DNA of 64,000 bases from Atherinomorus stipes (GCA_023101725.1 JALJCO010008737.1:55001-119000); one strand, 5' to 3'. Positions 34,114 to 48,400 are shown, counted from the stretch's first letter. Translations and numbers: made by a program. Notes: a model not told the origin generated them from the sequence alone.

Positions 34114-34168
<55 letters not shown>
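34114..34168. repeat. (TA)n microsatellite
   Basis: About 27 TA units directly before the Tc1-derived copy that begins at 34181. Confidence 0.9.
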
Positions 34169-34170
<2 letters not shown>

Positions 34171-34180
34171 CATAGATATA

Positions 34181-34890
34181 CACAGCCCCTCAAAATTATT
34201 CATACCCTCATACCTAATTAAAGAAAAGGCTAGATTCACAATAGTGATTTAAATAACAAGAAACTAATAAAAACTAATATTGGGGTAGGGGGTGGTGGGG
34301 GTGGGGGGGTGGGGGGGGGGGGGGGGGGGGTCCCGGCGCCGCCCCAGCACACTCGAGGATCACCGCGGGCCCAGACGCTCAAATCCTCCCCACGCTCTGC
34401 GCCAAAGCAGTGTCCTGCCTCTCTGTCTGAATAAGAAGGGAGAGATGAAGCACAAACCCCTATGAACAAAAAAAAAAAAAAAAAAAAAATTTACAAAATT
34501 ATAATTTAGTGAAATAAAAAATTGCTTTTGAATTGTAGTCGGAAAATAATGATTTAAAAAACCAAACAAACTGTCCCAGACACATTAGAGCATCTTTCCC
34601 ATGAACAGTGGACCAACATACCTGTCAACAGGTGCAGACGTCTTTTTGAACATAAGAGAAAACACCTGATTGCAGTGATTGCCTCAAAGTGTTGCTCAAC
34701 AAAATCTTAGCTTTGGAGCCCCATCCTGCTTGTTTAATTGTTTTATTTTTTGTGTGTTTGTTTTTTAGATTTCTTTTGAACTAAAATTCTAAATCAGTGT
34801 CACAATTTTCATAGAATTTTCATTTATTATTATTTTTCTCAAATTCAACTTATTTCACTGACAACTGATTTATTTCCTTCTTTAATGTTT
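34181..34890. mobile_element. Tc1-derived deletion element interrupted by a GC-rich insertion
   Basis: CCCCTCAAAATTATTCATAC opens a copy of the 6601/46333/50486 family. Shared blocks are AATAACAAGAAACTAATAA, TTTACAAAATTATAATTTAG, CAACATACCTGTCAACAGG and TGATTGCAGTGATTGCCTC. The last two derive from a Tc1 transposase end ([14 protein letters not shown] in the sister copy). A GC-rich, poly-A-tailed segment at about 34276-34488 splits it. Confidence 0.6.
34276..34488 (+). mobile_element. Poly-A-tailed GC-rich insertion of unknown origin
   Basis: It begins with a G-rich run (34277-34330), passes through a GC-rich core (CGGCGCCGCCCCAGCACACT, GATCACCGCGGGCCCAGACG) and ends in about 21 A. The sister copy at 50486 runs straight through this point, so it is an insertion. 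The A tail suggests reverse transcription of an RNA; I do not recognise the source. Confidence 0.5.
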
Positions 34891-35191
34891 AATCATGTAT
34901 GGAGATATTAGTGATATAATGTTGTTGTATGTGAATATTCTTATGTTACAAAAGCCCTTAAAGGGAAAATGAAAATAAAAGAATAATAAAATAATAATTT
35001 GAGTCAGGTTTGTCGAAGCAGGGAGACATTGAAAACTTACAGGCTGCTGCCTTTGTAGGACCGAGTTGAATAGCCCCGATGTACATTTAGACACACACAC
35101 ACACACAAGCGCACTAGCTAACACACATAAGAGTATAAAACAGCATAAAATAAATATAATTTGTGCAAATCAACAAACAGACACAGCAGCA

Positions 35192-35943
35192 TTAAAGGTA
35201 CAGTGTGTAGGAATTACTGACATCTAGTGGTGAAGACGGGTATAGCAATGACTTCATATGTCAAGCACTGTTGTGAATATGGTGGCCATTAGTGGCCAAA
35301 ATTCTCCCAGACATAAAGATGTTTTCATATGTGATGAAAGTAGTTATGACTCTACTACAGTATTAAAAATATTAACTACTTTTAATACTTTTTAAGCATC
35401 ACAGTATTACATTTTTCACCTTTAAAGGTACAGTGTGTAAATAAACCAAAGGTCAATTGAAGAAAAGTTTGATATATAATTCAAAACTGTTTCTATTGAT
35501 GTGTAATTGCTTTGCTAGAATAGCTGTTATATGTTTATTTTCATCAACTTGCTGGGGGTGCACATACATGGAGGCTGCCATATTTGTGCCGCCATTTTTA
35601 CTACGGTATCCCGAAATGGACAAAACAATGTGAGTGAAGTGAGAACCCTCTGAACATTAAAACTGCTGTATCAGCTTTGTTTAATGGGAGTTAGAGACTG
35701 TTTGGGATCAGTAATACCTTAAAAGACATTAAAAGTAGTTACTCATAGTCGTAGCTACAACTGAGACCACTGGATCCACATACAGATGAAAACATTTATG
35801 TTTGGGAGAATTTTGGCCATTAACAGCCACCGTACATTCGCAACAGTGCTTGGAAAATGAAGTCGTTTGAAAGAAAACATCTTTTCTTTCAAATACCCAT
35901 CTTTACAACTAGATGTCAGTAATTCTTACATACTGTACCTTTA
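35192..35943. mobile_element. Palindromic TTAA-type element with ~200-bp arms
   Basis: TTAAAGGTACAGTGTGTAGG and TACATACTGTACCTTTA are mirrored, followed by matching arms (ACTGACATCTAGTGG and ACTAGATGTCAGTAAT; GGTGGCCATTAGTGGCC and GGCCATTAACAGCCACC). A second AAAGGTACAGTGTGTAA start at 35425 shows an internal extra end, so two related elements may be fused. Confidence 0.6.
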
Positions 35944-36407
35944 CAAATGATCATCGATTGGTTGTTGAAGAGACAAGTTGTTTGGGATGCAAATGATACA
36001 GTCATTAAATGGGCTTAATTCTAATGATGGTTTTCAGTGTTAAATAATCTTCTGCGTTCAGGTCAAATAAGTCAAAATTCAAAGAAAAATTCAAGTTTTG
36101 AGCTACATAGCAACATGTAGCTGAATCGGTCTCCTCTTACTATAATTATGCCAATTAAATCAAAGTTATGCCATATTTTAGCTTTATTTATTATAAAGTT
36201 ATCAACCAGACCGATTGTCTAAAGGTTCCAAGTGTTGGTGTGGAGAAGTTCAATCATTTAGACTCATATTTATGAGGCATGTTGGTGCATCCTAAAGACT
36301 TCCGTCATAATTTATGACATCAACTCTTTGGGAATCAGTCATTTTTAAAGCTTTAAAGAATAACCCGTGGTGCTTATCCCTGCAAATGTCCTCGTTCAAG
36401 GTTCCAG

Positions 36408-39400
36408 ATGAAGGTGGAGGGCTTACAGGAGGATGGGGAGTCTGGCTCCGTGTCTTCAGTGGACCGGACCTCCAGTCGGACGATGTGCGGCCCTGGGTCA
36501 ACCGAGTGCTGCATGTCGCGGCTGCTGAGCGCTGTGGAGAGCGAGCTGCAGGCCGGCCGGGAGAAGGGCGACCCAACGGAGAGAGAGCTGAGGGTCACGC
36601 TGGAGGACGCCGAGCTGTGGAGGAAGTTCCAGCTCATCACCAACGAGATGATCGTCACCAAGAACGGACGGTAACGAGCCCCACATCTTTTTAAGCAAGT
36701 TCCCAACGTTCTGATGATAACTGCTGTCCAAAACCCTGATGGTGACAGCCCGTCTCCTGCATACACCAACAAACAGCTGGAAGCTGGATGTCCCTGGTCA
36801 GCTGATCCACAGCTCTAAGTTAAGAGCCCCTCATGGTCATACAGGGAGTGCAAAATTATTAGGCAAATGAGTATTTTGACCACATCATCCTCTTTATGCA
36901 TGTTGTCTTACTCCGAGCTGTATAAGCCGAAAGCCTACTACTAATTAAGCATATCAGGTGATGTGCATCTCTGCTATGAAAAGGGCTGTGGTCAAATCAG
37001 TGACCAATATAGCCACCTTTCTGTGCAAGGACACTCAAAAGCTGCCATCCATGGATCCTGTCAGTGTTTTGATCTGTTCACCATCAACATTGCGTGCAGC
37101 AGCAACCACAGCCTCCCAGACACTGTTCAGAGAGGTGGACTGTTTTCCCTCCTTGTAAATCTCACATTTGATGAGGGGCTACAGGTTCTCTATGGGTTTC
37201 AGATCAGGTGAACAAGGAGGCCATGTCATTAGTTTTTCTTTTTTTAGAACCTTTCTTGCAGGCCACGCTGTGGAGTACTTGGATGCGTGTGATGGAGCAT
37301 TGTCCTGCATGAAAATCATGTTTTTCTTGAAGGATGCAGACTTCTTCCTGTACCACTGCTGGAAGAAGGTGTCTTCCAGAAACTGGCAGTAGGACTGGGA
37401 GTTGAGCTTGACTCCATCCTCAACCCGAAAAGGCCCCACAAGCTCATCCTTGATGATACCAGCCCATACCAGTACCCCACCTCCACCTTGCTGGCGTCTG
37501 AGTGAGCTCTCTGCCTTTACATCCGCCACGGGCCCTCCTCTGGCCCTAGACTCACCTTTTCATAGTCATAACTAGAAACATAGTTTGAGATATTTCTGGC
37601 CAGTTTGAGTTTCAGCTTGTGTGTTTGTTAGTGGTGGTGGTTTTTCAGCTTTTCTTACCTTGGCCATGTCTCTGAGTATTGCACACCTTGTGCTTTTGGG
37701 CAATCCAGTGATGTTGCAGCTCTGAAATATTGCAAAACTGCTAGCAAGTGGCATCTAGGCAGCTGCAAACTTGACTTTTCTCAGTTCATGGGAAGTTATT
37801 TTGTGCCTTGGTTTTTCCACATGTTTCTTGCGACCCTGTTGACTGTTTTGAATGAAACACTTGTTTGTTGGATGATCACGCTTCAGAAGCTTGGCAATTT
37901 TAAGAGTGCTGCATCCCTCTGCAAGACATCTACCTATTTTTGACTTTTCGGAGCCTGTAAAGTCCCTCTTCTGACCCATTTTGCAAAAGGAAAGGAAGTT
38001 GCCTAATAATTATGTTTGCCTAATAAACCTTATGTAGGGTGTTGATGTCATTAGACCACACCCCTTCTCATTACAGAGACACACATCACCTGATATGCTT
38101 AATTGGTAGTAGGCTTACGGCCTGTACAGCTTGGAGTAAGACAACATACCCCATATGCTATGATTAATTAAAAGCTTTTAAATGTGCCATGACATCAAAT
38201 TTCACTTTTCTGGGGTTTTGGGTGTATAATATGATCTGTTGTGCACTGATGAGGTCATGTGAATGTCCAGTGTGAGTATCAAAGTTCCTGTTCATAGTCA
38301 GTCAGCTTTGTCTCTTTGTTCAGAACCGTTGAATCAGATAGCAGCTTATCATTCTACGTAATTTATTTGCTCCAATTAGAGCACACTATCAAGCAAACAG
38401 CCCCCCCTCCTCTCTCCTAGTCTATGCACCGTGGGAGAATGAGTGCTAAGCAGTCAGGTCTGAGTTAACAAACAAATGGATTTAAAAATTTTTTTTTTGC
38501 AGTAACACTGAGGGAGGCGACCACAACCTTGTCATTACCTGTAAGTTTATTTATTTTCTAAATGCTGTCTTGTCTGATAAACATAGCTCACTGTCTGAAG
38601 TGCCCATGTTGCTAACAGTTAGCCTTTAGCAAACTCTGACCGCTAGGGCAGCTTGACCTAGTTTCTCTAAATAAGGCCATAACCAAATAAGGTGTAGCCA
38701 ATCAAAATGAAGTCAACGTGGTCTCCAGGTAAAGCTCAATATCATCACCGGACCCAACTGTATTACTGAGGAAGTGAGGTCTGGCGTTTCAAAACAATAC
38801 TCCGCTGTAAAAAATGCCATTTTTTTTCTTTGGAGATTTGACATATGCAGCAATGCCAACAACATGAACTAGTTTTTACTGCTATGTCATCACTCCTTTA
38901 AATAGATAAATATGATTATAGATCAGGTGTGATCTATAATCTTATTGACCTGACCCTAAAGGGTGGAGCTTGACATGCTGCAGTCCATTGATTAATTGAT
39001 TGAGAATAAAGCAGGAATAGCTGCAAGTTCAATTAGATATAGGGTGAATATGGGTAAACTGGAACAGTTAAGCTTAATCATGTTTATCTTTACATTTACG
39101 TCTGTCACTAAAAATCATCATTGAGCTCATCATAGGGCAGCATGAGATTAAAACAAAAAGGTTCCGTGTGGATGACATCACTTCCTGGGGGCGTGGCTCG
39201 CTGCTTAAACTACACGTCTGAAGCGAAACAAGATGGTGGGTGAAATGACTCAGCGTTTAGGTGAATGTTAGAGTTCTAGAAATAAGAAAACTGGTAGATA
39301 GTTTGTAATTGTGATATTTTTTGTTAAGGGGTGTAATGATGATTCATAATTTAAAAAAATTACATCCATCTGAGTCTTACTTTTGAAAAAGTCTCACTTA

Positions 39401-42400
39401 AAAAAAGTCTGACAGTAGCTAAGTAGCATTTAGCTGCCTCAGACAAAGAAAGTTTAGCAATATGCTACCGCTAAAGTGGGACAGTGTTATTGGCAAACTG
39501 GGACAATCATTTGACTCATTCTACAGGCGGAAATAAGTTCTCTTTTTATTCATCCCTTATAATTTATCTGTCTAGCTAGCTAGCTAGCTAGATACACGAA
39601 TTTACTTAAATTGCATAAATCAAGCTTGCTACAATGAAAATGATGATCGTGATGCTTTGCCAGTCTATGCTAGCTGGCCCTTGCCCCGCCCCACATGTTT
39701 TGCATACTCTTTAAATTGAGGTGGTGAGGAGAATGGCATTATTGAAGACGGGAAGCCCTCACTTTGAGTGTATTGATGTCTAGCCACCACGCCTCACACA
39801 GTTTGCTGTTTGTTCTTTCGTTTTTTTCAGAGGATTACAAAAACATTTTGCCTTTGTTCTCCAGCCTTTTTTTGGCCTTTGTTCTTTTATTGTTCAAAAT
39901 CGGCTCCTCTGAAGTGACATTTAGTTTTTGAATAATAGCCGACTATTTGTTAAATTTCTTCAGGGAATGAACTCGTCTCTTTTTGTCCCGTTCTCTGTAC
40001 GTCCATGACAGTTCTTGTAGATATTTATATTCTCAGAAATGAATCATTGCTATTTTATTATTGTGTTTACATTAAAATAGATTGTGTTGCCAGTATCCCA
40101 GTTTGTCAATATACAACGTTCCACTTTACCAAAAGTGCCTGGAAATTTTGGTTTTGGGTCAGTGTGTTTTTGGTGAAGGGTCATCCATGCAGTGTTCAAT
40201 ATTTCTTTATTTCTTCTACATAATATAGTACAGATCTTAAGCTATTTATAATGGTATCATATGATGGGCTAAGATGTTTGGTTCATAACCAGAAATTACG
40301 TTTTCAGAAAGTGTCCCAGTTTATCCATATTCACTTTACGCTTCTTTTTAATTAAATAAAGCCAGAAAAGAAACAGCCAAACTTCTGGACGTCTACCATT
40401 CACCTCTTTTGTTTCTGTATCGTGCTCTTCTTCACTGTAATTCAAATCACACGATGACATAGCTGAGGCATATATCTCTATCCGTCTGATACGCCGCCTT
40501 CCTGGTAAAGGTACGGCTGGATGTGTAAACACAACAGAGATCAGGATTTACCGAACCAAACCGCCCTGTACTCGCTGGTGGAAATGGGGCTCATGACGGT
40601 CATACAGAAGCTCTGTAGATGTTTTCGGTTTTAAAATGCAGGAACAAATCTGTTTACGTGCTTCAGGATTTCTCTTGATAACCTCTAACACATGTTTATC
40701 TCAGCTGTAACCTCACGTTTAAGATACCAATGGTGACCTCAGCTAGAAAACGAGACAATCACTGATGTCACTGAACTCAGCATTGGATTTATTTACTTAC
40801 TTATTTAAAAGATCAAATATCAAGAAAACATATAGATCAGCTCCGTTTTTATTGATTATCCTGAAACCTTAATCAACAAACTCAGTTAAAAACAACCTTG
40901 GTCGTTCTTCACAAAAATATGGAATGAATGTTATGATCGAGCAGAAACAGGAAAATCTAGATGTGCTGAGTTGAAACATGTTAATTTTGTCATTGATGAA
41001 AATAATTGGAAGGTGTGCTTTAACAGTTTTCAGCGAGCGCAGGACTTTTTGTAAACATTTTTTCACATTTTGAAAAAACAACCTATCCAACAAAAATCCA
41101 AATCAGGAGATTTGGGATAAAAAAAAAAACATATTTATTTTAATTTCATTTCATTTACTGATATTTTGTGTTTAAATTTGTAGGTCTGTTGGGGATGTAG
41201 TATCAAAGGTAGCGGTGCGGTATTACAGGAAATTATGACTGTTTTATGAAGATAAAAACATAATCGGAGTGGTTGTGAATGTTTCCAGTAAATACTGTTG
41301 AGAAACAGAAAGGCAGCGTGTTTGGAGTTACAGCCGCCGTTAACCGGGTTATTCATTAGTCTCGATAGCAGCCGCTGCCGTCACCTCTCTCTGACTTATT
41401 CTCTGTCTGTTGTTTTTGCCGAGCCGAGGCGGGTTGACCAGTCACGGCCTGCGGTGGGCAAACACTCCATTTACACCTGCGGGACGCCACTTCAGCTACT
41501 GTTACTGCCACAACGCCATCTGTTAATTTATTTATTCATTTTCTAATACAGCTTCAGAAGGGTGAAACTTTTTATATAACATGGTAGATTCACATTCAAA
41601 CTGATAAAATTGGGGTTTATCTTTCTTTTATTAAATGATCTAAAAGATTAAAAGGGACATTTTTCTAAGCATCAGTCAATAAAATGCATTTTAAGCTGGA
41701 GGAAACTTGTTTCCATCCTCCACACACGAAAAGTAATTTAAGTCAGGAAGTAAAAGACAATTCACCTGGAAGAACTGAAATGTTTGTTCCTGACAATATT
41801 TCAGATTTTAACGGTAACATTTCATCTCTAAGTCTAAGAATCATTATTAATATTAATCAATTATTGCCAAAAGAACAAGAATAAACTAAAATTATGAAAT
41901 TTTGACACTTCATTCTCACATTAAAACCTTATAAAGAACAAAATGAGACTCGTCAAACTCCTCTTATCCTCTTATGAAACAAAGACAAAAGGCGCATATT
42001 TCCACCTCCAACCAGTCCAGGCAGATAAGATAAGATACGATGTGATATGATGTGATGTGGTACGATGTGATGCAATGCAATACGGTGTAATGCGGTACAA
42101 GTTACGAAGCGATACTCTATGATGCAATATGATAGTGTGATGCGGTATGATGCAATACAGTACGATGTAATACAATACAGTGTGATATGGTACGATGTAA
42201 TGCGATACAATGTGATGTGGTATGAAGTGATATGGTATGATGCAATATGGTAAAATGTGATGCGGTACGATGCAGTACGATAATGTGATATGGTAATAAT
42301 AGATAATATTAATAACGAATTGTATTTGTAATGTACTTTACATTAAAGGAGTGATGACATAGCAGTTAAAAACTAGTTTATGTTGTTGGCATTACTGTAT

Positions 42401-45400
42401 ATGTAAATACTCCAAAGAAAAAAACGGCATTTTTTACAGCGGAGTATTGTTTTGAAACGCCAGACCTCACTTCCTCAGTAATACAGTTGGGTCCGGTGAT
42501 GATATAGAGCTTTACCCGGAGACCACGTTGACTTCATTTTGATTGGCTACACCTTATTTCGCTATGACCTTATTTGGAGAATCTAGGTCAAGCTGCGATC
42601 GGAGTTTGCTAAAGGCTAACTGCTAGCAACAATCCAGACAGTGAGCTACGTTTATCAGACAAGACAGCATTTAGAAAATAAATAAACTTACAGGTAATGA
42701 CAAGGTTGTGGCCCCCTCCCTCAGTGTTGCTGCAGAAGTTTTCTTTTAAATCCATTTGTTTGAAAATCCAGACCTGACTGCACAGAAGTTACTACTAGCT
42801 CCATACACGAAGCTGAATCAGACAGGGAGGGGAGGGGGGGAGCGGACGGTGCATAGGCCGTTAGGAGGAGAGAGAGAGAGGGGGGGGGGGAGCGCTGTTT
42901 ACTTGATGGTGTGCTCTTATTGGAGCAATTAAATTACGTAGAATGATAGAACTACATAGAATGATAGAACTACGTAGAATAATAAGCTGCTGTCTGATTC
43001 AACTGTTTCTGAGCAGAGAGACAAAGCTGACAGACCATAAACAGGAACTTTGATTCTCACTCTGGACATTCACATGGCCTCATCAGTGCACAACAGATCA
43101 TATTATACACCCAAAACCCCAGAAAAGTGAAATTTGATGTCATGGCTTTACCATTAAAAGAAATCTCAAAGTGCTACAGGGTAAAAACAATAAAAATAGG
43201 ATAAAAAAGTCAATCAGGTATGATGTTTGCCCAGTTTAGTCTGTAAAAGCTTGGAGTTGAAGTGACTATGTAACCTACACTGTACAGTATATTAAAAACC
43301 AAGTTAGGGAAATAACAATGGTGGCTTTGGTTTTCAATTACGTTCAACTGACACAGACCCTCTAAGTACAGAGCACGTAACGATATAATGACAAGACAAC
43401 AGAGACCTCACTTCCACAATCAAATAGCCAACAAATATTTACCTTCTCTTTAGCATCGTTGTTGATCTTTGGGACCTCATTTGTTGCAAAATAGGTGCGA
43501 TGTGGGCATTTGTAACGTGGCTCCGCAGCTCGCAGTATTTTACGGAAAGCCTTGTTGTTCGCCACTGAATAAGGCTGCAGATCCGTGCCAATGCATCGGT
43601 GTATTGCATGCATGATCCGACGGGCTTTCTTCGAATTCCTGGGAAGTTTAGTGATCGTATCAAAGATGGTCCTCTGTTGTGCTGGGACAGGCGGCGGTGC
43701 ATTCTCCGTCTCTGGATGGAATCGCTTGAGGTGCTGTAGCATATTCAATGTATTATGAAGGTAGTTAATTTTAGCCTTGCAAAGTTTGCAGATCGCAAAT
43801 GTCTTGTCCAGAGTTTTTTTTTTTTTTTTTTTTAGAGTTTTCATAAAACCCAAACGACTTCCAAATGTGTGAGCCATACCCAGGTGGCGAAACTATTGCA
43901 GGCTCTTTAGCTGGAGCACTGAGCTGCATGGGGGTAGCCATTCTTCTTGTGTGTCACTCGTTAAACTGTCCGGCCGGCGGCAGGGAGCGCGTCATTGGTT
44001 CCTTCTACTTTTTTTATGGCTTCGTTTTTTCATGGAAAAGCATCACGGCAAATTAATCGATGCCAAATCGTCACATGACCCATCATGATGCATCGCCGGA
44101 TTGCAAGCAACACTGGTGATGCGATGCGTTACAATGCGATACGATGCATTACGATACTCTACGATGCGTTATGATGCAATGCAATATGATGGGATGCAAT
44201 ACGATGGGATGCGAATTGATACAATGTGATGCGGTGGGGTGGGATGGGATGTAATGCGGTACACTTTTATTGTCAAGCTTGTCTGAAATTTGTTTTGCAT
44301 CACGTCAGCCAAATGTTCACTAAGGAAATATTTAAACAATACAGTTTTACATGGGACAACATCCAAACAGAACACACATGAACTCAGATGGCTGTCCGTC
44401 CTGGGCCTGAAAAAAATCCAGCAATTCTTTCATTACTTGGTTTAGATGAACACAGTTATAATAAATCAGACTAATGAGGATCAACCTCCAAACTGGTTGA
44501 GGCAGACTGTGTCCTCTCTGAGCCGGGCTCTGCCGGAGTTTCCCCTTCCTGTTAAAAGGATTTTCCATCCCACTGTGGTCCACTTCCCCGTGATTGCTCA
44601 CGATGGAGGATTGAATCAGTGTCGAGAGTTGATCCAATCTGTTGCGTACCTTAGCTCGGCTGCTATGATTGGGCTCTTAATTTATCTGTGAGGTGCCCTG
44701 AGATGACAGTGTTGTGTTGGTGCTACAGATAAAGGTGGATTGATGTGAATACTGGACTTGTTTTAACTGGATTGTAACTGGACTACGATGAATCGGACTG
44801 TGCCTGATAAAGTACCTTGAGCTGACTCTGTTGTGAATTGTTGAATGTGTAAATCTGCTGTTTGTTAACAGGTTTGACGGAGCAGCTGTTTGTGGAGGAA
44901 ATGTCTCTTTGCTGAACTCCAAGTCATGGTGAAAATGTTTTCCTCCTGTAAAAGATCAAATCTTGTCTGTGTCCAGCCGGATGTTCCCGGTCCTGAAGGT
45001 AAGCGTCTCCGGTCTGGACCCCAGCTCCATGTACTCCTTCCTGCTGGACTTCGTGCCGGCTGACAGGTGCCGCTGGAAGTTCGTGAACGGGGAGTGGGTG
45101 GCGGCCGGCCAGGCGGAGGGCCGCGGCGAGTCCCGGGGCCACGGCGGCGTCTACATCCACCCTGACTCTCCCAACTTCGGAGCCCACTGGATGAAGGCGC
45201 CTGTGAGCTTCAACAAAGTCAAACTGACGAATAAAGTCAACGGAGGAGGACAGGTGACCAGCTTCCATTGTCTATTCAAGTCTTTTCTCTTTCATGTTGC
45301 TTTTTCTCCATTTTTTCTTATTTTACATTCTTTCACTTGAACTTTCACTTCTTTTTTTTACATGTTAGTTTTTTTATCTGGTTTCAATTTATTCCTTTTT

Positions 45401-48400
45401 GCATCAGTTGTGCAGAAAACCATCATTGACTCCCTGCATAAGGTGGGAAAGACACAAAAAGTGATAGCAAAAGAAGCCGGATGTTCTCAGAGTGCTGTCT
45501 TAAAGCACATTAATGGACAATTAAGTGGAAGGAAAGAGTGTGGAAGAAAACGGTGTACAAGCCAGAGGGCTGGCAGCAGCCTGGAGAAGATGGTCAGGAA
45601 AGGGCCTTTCAAAAGTGTGGAGGACTTCATAAGGAATGAACCTATAAGCTTCATCAAGTCCAGCATAAATGCAGCCGTCTACCAGGACATTTTGGAGCAC
45701 TTCATGCTTGTTTCAGCAGACCAGCTGTATGGGGATGCAGACTTCATCTTCTAGCAAGACTTGGCACCTCCCCACACTGCCAAAAGAACAAAATCTTGGT
45801 TCAACAACCATGCTTGATTGACCCGCAAACTCACCTGACCTGAACCCCATTGAACCCCAATGTGGAGCGTTGTCAAAGCTGAACGGGAAGAGACCAAACA
45901 GTAAAGAAAGCTCAAGGCTGTGATGGAAGCATGTTTTTTCTTCCATAACAGCTGAGATATGCCACAAGCTGGTTGCATCCATCCCGCACGGGTTAAGGCA
46001 GTCATTCACGCAAAAGAGGCCCCAACCAAGAACTAAGTACAGATGCGAGATTTTACTTTAGAAGGCCCAACTTTTTTGAATTCAAAGTCCCTTTTTAATT
46101 GATTTCATGCAATATTCAAATTTTTTGAGTTTTAGAATTTCAAGTTTTCTTAAGCTGTAAGTCCTAATCGACAACATCCAAACAAATGAAAGCTTGAAAT
46201 ATATTGGTTGACATATTATTAGTCTATACAATATGTAAATTCCACCTTATAAGTTGAATTATAGAAATACATGAACTTTTTCAGGATATTCAAAATTTTG
46301 GGGTAGTACCTGTATATTTATATTTGTATATACAGTTGTCCTCAAAATTATTCATAGCCTCCAGTTAAAGAAGGAAAAAAATCATCTGTTAGTGAAATAA
46401 GTAGAAATTGACAAAAGTAATCATAATTAAAAATTCTATGAAAATCATAATATTGATTTTGAGTTGTGGTTCAACAGAAATATTAAAAACAACACACAAA
46501 AAATAAAACAAGTAAACAAGCATGATGTGGCTCTGAAGCGAAAATTTTGTTGAGCAGCACTTTGAGGCAATCACTGCAATCAGGTGTTTTCTGTACTGTT
46601 TGAAAAAGACGTCTGCACCTGTTGACAGGTATGTTGGTCCACTGCTCATGGGAAAGGTGCTCTAATGTGTCCGGGACAGTTTTTTTTGTGTGTGTGTGTG
46701 TATTTTTTAAATTATTATTTTTAACCACAATTCAAAAGCAATATTTTATTTCACTAAATTATAATTTTGTAAAATTTTATTTATTATTAGTTTCTTACTT
46801 GCGGCACTTGCTATGGTGTGAGATAACAGTGACGTCAAAGCCGCTGCAGTGAAATGTCTGTAAATAAGGATGGATCGCCACAATAAAAGCCACTTCAAGC
46901 CGCTTTGAGCTCACAGGGGTCCGACTAATGTTTCGCAACAAAACATTGGTGAAATGAAGTAGTTTGTGGCAGATAATGCCTTATTTAGAGGCTGTGCGAT
47001 GTTCCCCGCATCACCTACATTATATTGGACATACGCTGATCTGGACTGGATCTAAATATCTCAAGTTACACCAAAACTGTCTGGGTGAGGAAATGAATGT
47101 ATTTCATGCTAGAAAATAGGTCCAGGTTGAAAAAAAACTGAACTTCCCCTTTAAGTATGACCCTGATGGTAAGCTGTTGTGAACAAAAGGACAATGGGTC
47201 ACGCACGGAAATGTGTTTTTTTTGTCTTGAAAAATTATTGAACTGGACCAAATCGTGAACTTGTTTGTATCGTTGCACCCCTACTATATACATATATATA
47301 TATTCAGAAATACTTTTTATTATATAAAGCACTTTGCGCTGCTTTTGTCTGAAAAGTGCTTTATAAATAAAGTTTGATTAGATTCTTAATCTTTTTCTAT
47401 GTTTCATTCATCATTTGCTGTTTCTGTTCATTCATACATTTGGATTTTTTTGTTTTTATCACCCCATTTCTCTCCATCCTTGCTTTCTTTTCTCTCCCCC
47501 CCCTCTCTCCATCTTTTTTCTTGACTTTTTCTTTGTTCCTCACCTTTTCCCTCTCACCCTTCCTCACCTCTGCCGTCTTCTTCTTCTTCTGTCCATTATC
47601 CTCCTCTTCATGTCAAGAGCTTCTCTCTCTCCTCCCTGTATTATGCTGGAGTGGGCGAGAGACTACCGCCTCTAATTAGCCACTTCAGTCCCTCTCTTCG
47701 CTCACTTCACCTGCTCACCCTCTCGTAACCACGGGAACAGGATAAACAGCTCTTAATTGGTCGGCAGCAGTTTAATGCACTTCCTGTTGAGAGCTGTTCA
47801 CCACTCGTAGAGGCCTTCACACACACACACACACACACATGCAGCACTAGAAAATTGGCAGTAATGTTGTTTATATTTACCCCATTATCCCGTCCAAACA
47901 TGACACGCACACACCGGGCAGTAATGCAGAGTTGGAACAGAGAGCTCGGCCATAATGAAATAATTGCTCAGCTTATTTGTACATTATGGTAATTATGTTT
48001 TTTACTGGGAAATTAATTTAGCCATCATGCTTCAGATGGATGAGGGAGACAGAGAGGTAAACTATATTCAAACAGAGCCCACACACACTCCAGCTAATGT
48101 GGGCACACACATCACCGGGGTCACATCTGAAGCCAGCCTCTCAATCTGAATAGAAAACAGTTTGTTTTTGTGTGTCCGCCCGGAAAACTCGGATTGGTTA
48201 ATTGGGCCTCGTTAGCGAGGGGGGTGGGGGGTGAGGGGGAGTTGAACAGACAGATGGATAAAAGTGCATTTGGGCCAAAAGACAAAGATGGCTCCAGTCC
48301 ATGAACTCTCCTGCAGACTGAGTAGCTAAACTGGAGTTCTGGTTTTAATGGATCCAAAGTCCAGAGTTGTGTTGGTGAAACTCTGAACCGAGTTCAGGGA

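Noticed and set aside
41953..42210. Frame rich in Tyr, Ile, Ser, His and Cys steps
   Set aside because: It comes from the pentanucleotide array; it has no protein character.
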